A stretch of 64,000 bases of DNA from CALMKX01 sp036274895. Its GTDB lineage: Bacteria > Acidobacteriota > Thermoanaerobaculia > Multivoradales > SZUA-115. The notes beneath the pieces are model-generated. The model had not been told where the DNA came from. It was given only the letters and a program-made list of their open reading frames with translations, and did no database searches. Shown piece after piece: positions 59,700 to 64,000 of this stretch. Within the stretch, counting starts at the first letter, position 1; each line of letters starts with the position of its first letter. Where the stretch lies: positions 186,001 to 250,000 of the forward strand of contig DASUEU010000037.1 in the NCBI GenBank assembly GCA_036274895.1, read 5' to 3'. Made by a program: the position numbers and the translations under genes.

Positions 59700-62606
59700 T
59701 CAGAGGTCAGAGGGGAATGGGGACGCCAACACCCGAAACCCGATGAAGTTGTCGCGGACCCACGGGTTGAGCCCGAAGCGAAACGCGCGCCGCATGTACC
59801 GTTGATCGAGGGCGAACGCGCCACCGAGCAGCACACGACGGCCATCCTCCGCAGCCTTCGAATCCCTGTCCCACAGACCGCCCGTCCACTCCCAGACGTT
59901 GCCCGAAAGCTCCTCGCAGCCGTACAGGCTGCGGCCCGCCGCGAAGCAGCCCAGCGCGCTCGGCCTACCGATACCCGTAGCGTCGTAGTTGGCCAGCTCC
60001 GGCCCGACCTGTGAGCCCCATGGGTAGAGCCGGGCCGGCTCGGGGTTGCGCTCCAGCTCGACCTCAGCCGGTTCGCCGACGAGGGCGCCTGCCGCTCTGA
60101 CGACGGGCTCGGCCAGCACCTCCAGACCGCCCCGGGCAGCCTTCTCCCACTCCGCCTCGGAAGGCAGCCGCACGGCCCAGCCTGCGGGAAGAAGGCCCAT
60201 CCCCTGCCACCTCTCGGTGAGCCAGCCGCAGAAGGCCATCGCCTCGTCCCAACTCACCCAGACCGCCGGCTCGTTGCTGGCCCTTCGCAGGCTGTCCTTG
60301 TCCCCCACCACCACCCCGCTCTCCGCCACGTACTGCCGCCACTGATCCCCCGTGATCGGAAAGCGGGCCAGCCAGTAGCCGTGCGCGATCTCCAACTCGT
60401 GGCCTTTCCCCTCCCCCATCACGAACTTCCCCGCCGGCACCCAGCAGAACTGCATCCCCTCGAGCGTTGTCACCTCCTCCCGAGGATCCCTCAACGTCGC
60501 CAGGCTGCGGCCGGCGAGGGCGCGCTCGCGGGCGGGGAGGTGGGGGGTGCCGAGCAGGTGGACCAGCCAGCGCTGGAGGCGGGCGAGCTTCTTGGCGTGG
60601 CGGTCCTCGAGCCCTTCAAGCAGCGCCGACTCCGCCGCGGCCAGGCCAGCCAGATGGGCGCCCCAGGCTTGCTCCGCGCTCTCGCTACCCTGAGCCGGCG
60701 GCTCATCGGGGGCCAGGGCCTCCACCAGGTCCCACACCGCCGCCTGGGAGAAGCCCTTGGCCGAGGAGGCCGCCAGCAGCAGCACCTCGCGCCAGCGGTC
60801 CGGTTGGGCACGGGCGCGCCGGGCCAGGCCGTCTGGGAACTCGCGCTCGGTCAGGTGGCGGGCCGCCAGGTACTCCTGGAGCGTGCGATGCGGAAAGGTG
60901 TACACCCCGTCGTCCTTGCGCACCAGGATGCCGGCCCGCTCGCTCAGGTACTGGAGCAACTCGGCGGCGTTCGCCGCTTCGCCTCCCGGGCTGGCCGGGG
61001 CGGAAAGGCGCAGCAGGGCGGCGGCGAGGGCGTCCTCCGGCACGTCCGCCGTGCCGGCCAGGGCCGGCTGGCGCTGGTGGGCCTCGAAGGCGAGCTTCTC
61101 CAAGGCTTGGCGAACCTTGGGCCGGTCCACCTTCAGCCACTCGGCCACGCTGGGCTCCAGCACCACGGGGCGGCCTGCGGCGTCCAGGGTCACCCGGCGC
61201 TGCTCCCACACCTCGAGCAGCAGGTCTACGGTCTCGCGGTAGAGCTGGGCCCGGTCGTCCGGCAGCTTGCCCCGGCTGTAGTGGAGGCTCGCCATCAGCG
61301 AGAGCAGCAAGGGCCGCCGGCCCAGCTCGAGCAAGCGCTCCCGGGTCGTCACCACACCGGCCAGCTCCGTAGCGCGGGCCTTAGCCTCCGCGTCCGAAAG
61401 GCGGCCCAGGGCCGCGAGCTGGCCGTACCAGCGGTGCAGGAAGGTCTCGATCTGCTCCGGATCGAAGGGGGCCAGCTCGGCTTCCACGAACGGTGTCAGG
61501 CCGAAGCCCTGGCTACGCCAGGCGTAGGTGCGGCTGGTGACCAGGAAGCGGCAGGCCGGCAGCGCGCCGGCGAAGTCCGCGAGGGCCCGGGCCACCAGCT
61601 TGCGGAGGCCACCGGCCACGGGCACCTCGTCCAGCCCGTCGAACAGCACCATCCCGCCGCGCTCGGTCAGCTCCCGCCGCAAGCCGTCGAAGAAGTCTCC
61701 CAGGTGGCAGGCCGCCAGCTCTGCTTCCAGAAACCCCCACACCTGCTTGGCCGTGGCCCTTCCTTCGGCCAGCTGACCCCGCGCCGCGAAGTCCCGCAGA
61801 ACCACCGGCACCGGCAGCAGGGCGCCATGCTGCCAGGGCTGAGGCAGCGGCTTGTCTTTGCGGTTTCCCCCGCCAGTGTCGATTGGCGCCGTCAGGGCCG
61901 CAAGGTTGACGGCTTGATCGCCGAGCGCTTCGCCGGCCAGGCAGGCCACCAGGAAGGCCACGAAGGTGCTCTTCCCCCCACCCGGCTCCCCCAGCAGCAC
62001 CAGCCGGCGCTGGCGGTCCAGCATCTCGAGGGCCGAGAAAGGCGACTCGCGAAGCCCATCCGTCTCCTGCTGGCCCCTTGCAGCAGCAGCCCGGAGCTCA
62101 GCCCTTGGCGTGGTCGTCCGCAGCGCCGTGTACACCCCGGCGAGGGGCAGCACGGTCTCCGCCGCGCTCCCGGGCGTGCCAGCGTCCGGAATCGGCAACC
62201 GCACCAGCCGGTGGCGCTCCAGGAGCCAGGAGAGGTAGCTGCTGCGCAGGGCTTGGGGGGACGGGGGGTTGGCAGGGCGAGGCGGCGGAGTGGGGGCGGG
62301 CTCCTGCGGCGCGGGGGTCTGCGGGGGCTGGGTCTCCTCCGCAGCCCTTCTACCGCGCCACCGCTCCCAGAGAAGCACGGCTGCCGCCCCCAGCCACACC
62401 ACAATCTGCACCAGCCCCGCGAGCCCCTCGATGGTGGCCGAGTTGGTGCCGGCGAACTTGAGCAGCGGAGGTAGCCAGGTCGGCACGAAGACACCGACCA
62501 CGACGAGACCCAAGGCGACGAGACCGGGGAGCAGCCACCTGCGAATCAAGGCCCGGGACCTCCCTTCCACTGGCCAACCATCGCTCTCGCCTTGCCGAGA
62601 AACCAT
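59700..62606 (-). CDS. NACHT NTPase with N-terminal TM anchor and C-terminal FGE-sulfatase domain
   Basis: 968 residues. Two membrane segments (~28-46 and ~62-80) anchor it, then a Pro-rich linker. The NACHT NTPase has Walker A GEPGGGKST (206-214) and Walker B GMVLFDGLDEV (318-328), with helical domains after it (YTFPHRTLQEYLAARHLTE). The last ~260 residues are an FGE-sulfatase (C-type-lectin-fold) domain: GMQFCWVPAGKFVMG, LPSEAEWEKAARGG, LSGNVWEWTGGLWD and a final LLGGAFALD...IGFRVLASP. The FGE ending is the site diversified by DGRs in some relatives; no reverse transcriptase or template repeat is visible. A role in signalling or phage defence is inferred. Confidence 0.85.
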   Translation of the reverse strand: MVSRQGESDGWPVEGRSRALIRRWLLPGLVALGLVVVGVFVPTWLPPLLKFAGTNSATIEGLAGLVQIVVWLGAAAVLLWERWRGRRAAEETQPPQTPAPQEPAPTPPPRPANPPSPQALRSSYLSWLLERHRLVRLPIPDAGTPGSAAETVLPLAGVYTALRTTTPRAELRAAAARGQQETDGLRESPFSALEMLDRQRRLVLLGEPGGGKSTFVAFLVACLAGEALGDQAVNLAALTAPIDTGGGNRKDKPLPQPWQHGALLPVPVVLRDFAARGQLAEGRATAKQVWGFLEAELAACHLGDFFDGLRRELTERGGMVLFDGLDEVPVAGGLRKLVARALADFAGALPACRFLVTSRTYAWRSQGFGLTPFVEAELAPFDPEQIETFLHRWYGQLAALGRLSDAEAKARATELAGVVTTRERLLELGRRPLLLSLMASLHYSRGKLPDDRAQLYRETVDLLLEVWEQRRVTLDAAGRPVVLEPSVAEWLKVDRPKVRQALEKLAFEAHQRQPALAGTADVPEDALAAALLRLSAPASPGGEAANAAELLQYLSERAGILVRKDDGVYTFPHRTLQEYLAARHLTEREFPDGLARRARAQPDRWREVLLLAASSAKGFSQAAVWDLVEALAPDEPPAQGSESAEQAWGAHLAGLAAAESALLEGLEDRHAKKLARLQRWLVHLLGTPHLPARERALAGRSLATLRDPREEVTTLEGMQFCWVPAGKFVMGEGKGHELEIAHGYWLARFPITGDQWRQYVAESGVVVGDKDSLRRASNEPAVWVSWDEAMAFCGWLTERWQGMGLLPAGWAVRLPSEAEWEKAARGGLEVLAEPVVRAAGALVGEPAEVELERNPEPARLYPWGSQVGPELANYDATGIGRPSALGCFAAGRSLYGCEELSGNVWEWTGGLWDRDSKAAEDGRRVLLGGAFALDQRYMRRAFRFGLNPWVRDNFIGFRVLASPFPSDL

Positions 62607-62639
62607 GGTTTACCAAGCTTGGAACCAATGTGGGTGGAG

Positions 62640-62992
62640 TCTACCAGCGGGGAGGGGAGATTCCTCGCTTCGCTCGGAATGACAGCGGGGCAGTGGTTGG
62701 TGGAGGCGAAAGCCGGGCGACGCATGCGTCGCCCCTACACCGGCGGACCGGACCGCCGTGGCGGTTTCCCCCGTCGCGCAGCGACGGATCGACCGTAGCC
62801 GGGGAGTTCACTCCCCGGCGATGCACCCCGGGGAGGCCCCTCGGCTTCGCTCGGGGCGACGTCGGGGCCGTCAGCCGTGAAGAAAAGCGGCGACACGTCG
62901 CCGCACTCCAAAGGGGCCCGCAGCTGGGCGCTGCCTTCCCCCGTCCCGTCAGGGACGTTCATGGGTAGCGAGGGATTTCAATCCCTCGCGAG
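62640..62992. repeat. Cluster of palindromic repeats, including repeat C (copy 3)
   Basis: Gene-free. It contains a palindrome GGGCGACGCA/TGCGTCGCCC (62715-62734), hairpins CCGGGGAG-TTCA-CTCCCCGG (62799-62818) and GCGGCGAC-AC-GTCGCCGC (62887-62904), and the repeat C right end (CCCGTCAGGGACGTTCATGG, then GCGAGGGATT-TC-AATCCCTCGC) at ~62943-62990. A GGGGAGATTCCTCGCTTCGC segment near 62655 is the decayed left side. Confidence 0.65.
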
Positions 62993-62993
62993 C

Positions 62994-63974
62994 CTACCCC
63001 GCCAACAAGTACGCGAACATCAGCGGCGCCACGATGGTGGCGTCGGACTCGATGATGAACTTGGGGGATTGGATGTCGAGCTTGCCCCAGGTGATCTTCT
63101 CGTTGGGCACGGCGCCGCTGTAGGAGCCGTAGGAGGTGGTCGAGTCGCTGATCTGGCAGAAGTAGCTCCACAGCTTGACCGGGCGCTCGAGATCCTGCTG
63201 GATCAGCGGCACGACGCAGATCGGGAAGTCCCCAGCGATGCCGCCGCCGATCTGGAAGAAGCCGATCTCGTGCTCCTTGGTGGTGTCGAGATACCAGTGG
63301 ATCAGCTTGTCCATGTAGTGCAGGCCGCCCTTGACCGTGTCGAGCCCCACCTCGCCGCGCACCGTGGCGGCCACGAACATGTTGCCCAGCGTCGAGTCCT
63401 CCCAGCCGGGCACGAAGAGGGGCAGGTTGCGCCGCGCCGCTTCGGCCAGCCAGGAGTCCTTGGGGTCGATCTGGTACTGGTCGGAAAGCTCCCCGGCGTT
63501 CAGGATCCGGTAGAAGTACTCGTGGGGTAGGGACCGCTCGCCGGCGTCGTGGGCCGCCTGCCAGTGGCGGAGAATGGTCGACTCCACCCGGCGCATGGCC
63601 TCTTCCTCGGGGATGCAGGTGTCGGTCACCCGGTTCAGGCCCTTTTCCGCCAGGGCCCACTCTTCCTCCGCCGACAGCCCCCGCCAGTTGGGGATGCGCC
63701 GGTAGTGGTCGTGGGCCACCAGGTTGAAGAGGTCCTCTTCCAGGTTGGCGCCGGTGCAGCAGATGGCGTGGAGCTTCTCGCGGCGGATCATCTCGGCGAG
63801 CAGAATGCCCATCTCGGCCGTGCTCATGGCGCCGGCGAGCGTCACCAGCATGCGGTTGCCCTTGCCGAGCTGATCCTCCCAGGCGGCGGCCGCCTCGACC
63901 ACCGTGGCGGCGTTGAAGTGACGGTAGTGGTGGCGCAGGAAGCTGCGCACCGCGGGGAAGTCCTTGGTCATCAT
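62994..63974 (-). CDS. Deoxyhypusine synthase-like protein
   Basis: 326 residues of the DHS-like family, which uses NAD+ and spermidine-type chemistry in eukaryotes and archaea. Bacterial members are homospermidine-synthase-like or of unknown role. Motifs: LVTLAGAMSTAEMG (NAD-binding), AICCTGANLEEDLFNLV, LPLFVPGWEDSTLGNMF, FFQIGGGIAGDFPICV (GGGxxK-like site without the usual Lys), and SGAVPNEKITWGKLD. The SGA-xxxE-x-x-S/T-WGK stretch carries the conserved Lys region (NEKITWGKLD). The length is normal. Start could be ATG 63974 or the next codon. Confidence 0.8.
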   Translation of the reverse strand: MMTKDFPAVRSFLRHHYRHFNAATVVEAAAAWEDQLGKGNRMLVTLAGAMSTAEMGILLAEMIRREKLHAICCTGANLEEDLFNLVAHDHYRRIPNWRGLSAEEEWALAEKGLNRVTDTCIPEEEAMRRVESTILRHWQAAHDAGERSLPHEYFYRILNAGELSDQYQIDPKDSWLAEAARRNLPLFVPGWEDSTLGNMFVAATVRGEVGLDTVKGGLHYMDKLIHWYLDTTKEHEIGFFQIGGGIAGDFPICVVPLIQQDLERPVKLWSYFCQISDSTTSYGSYSGAVPNEKITWGKLDIQSPKFIIESDATIVAPLMFAYLLAG

Positions 63975-64000
63975 GGGTCGGTACCTTTCACTCCGGCTCG

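Noticed and set aside
60381..62474. 697-codon open frame on the plus strand
   Set aside because: Antisense to the NACHT-FGE gene.
59700..62606. Diversity-generating retroelement in the window
   Set aside because: The FGE tail suits a DGR target, but no reverse transcriptase ORF or template repeat is visible here.
50911..62992. CRISPR array
   Set aside because: The repeat C copies are kilobases apart, palindromic in pairs and without spacers or cas genes.

Overview
The window is GC-rich, diderm bacterial DNA. It carries part of an alternative complex III (ActA and the start of ActB), LptD, a pseudokinase-TonB protein, a NACHT-FGE-sulfatase protein and a deoxyhypusine-synthase-like gene. This mix fits best with Acidobacteriota (Thermoanaerobaculia/Holophagae-like) or possibly Myxococcota. 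That is inference: no rRNA or tRNA gene is visible to settle it.

Layout. 1-4.6 kb (mostly minus): end of an act operon with a CRP-like palindrome upstream, a divergent DUF4143 ATPase and a PIN-domain toxin-antitoxin-like pair. 4.6-11.5 kb (minus): a tight four-gene operon of unknown function: a five-TM membrane protein, an exported trypsin-like (possibly degenerate) protein, an exported PPC-like protein, and a papain-like peptidase fused to an alpha/beta hydrolase. 11.7-16.1 kb: M24 aminopeptidase, tryptophanase, alpha-carbonic anhydrase and a DUF92 membrane protein.

16.25-38.9 kb looks like a decayed chromosomal integron. It opens with the last 42 codons of an integron-type integrase. About 25 small, mostly plus-strand, mostly unrelated genes follow: four VOC proteins, a DHFR-family protein, a thioesterase, DUF4256, a CPBP protease, RhtA-like EamA, TA modules and three nucleases. 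At least four attC-like sites are readable, three of them convincing, and there are dispersed non-coding repeats and many gene stumps. Three cargo proteins look like defence nucleases: an EVE-PD-(D/E)XK protein bounded by attC-like sites on both sides, an ECF-sigma-Mrr fusion and a coiled-coil-Mrr protein.

39.2-46.5 kb (minus) is a housekeeping envelope operon: thiolase, LptD, RmlA-type nucleotidyltransferase, RfbD, GDP-mannose dehydratase and a reductase. 46.7-50.9 kb (plus): RuvX, MltG, a pseudokinase-TonB fusion and a DUF4287/DUF5655 protein. 51.2-64 kb: YceH, a 1322-aa exported repeat protein, two exported proteins (one a clear lipoprotein), a Uma2 nuclease, a broken ParE-type module, the NACHT-FGE protein and the DHS-like enzyme. 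Three copies or clusters of a palindromic repeat family lie between these genes.

All assignments come from reading the sequence and remembered family motifs. No database search was run.
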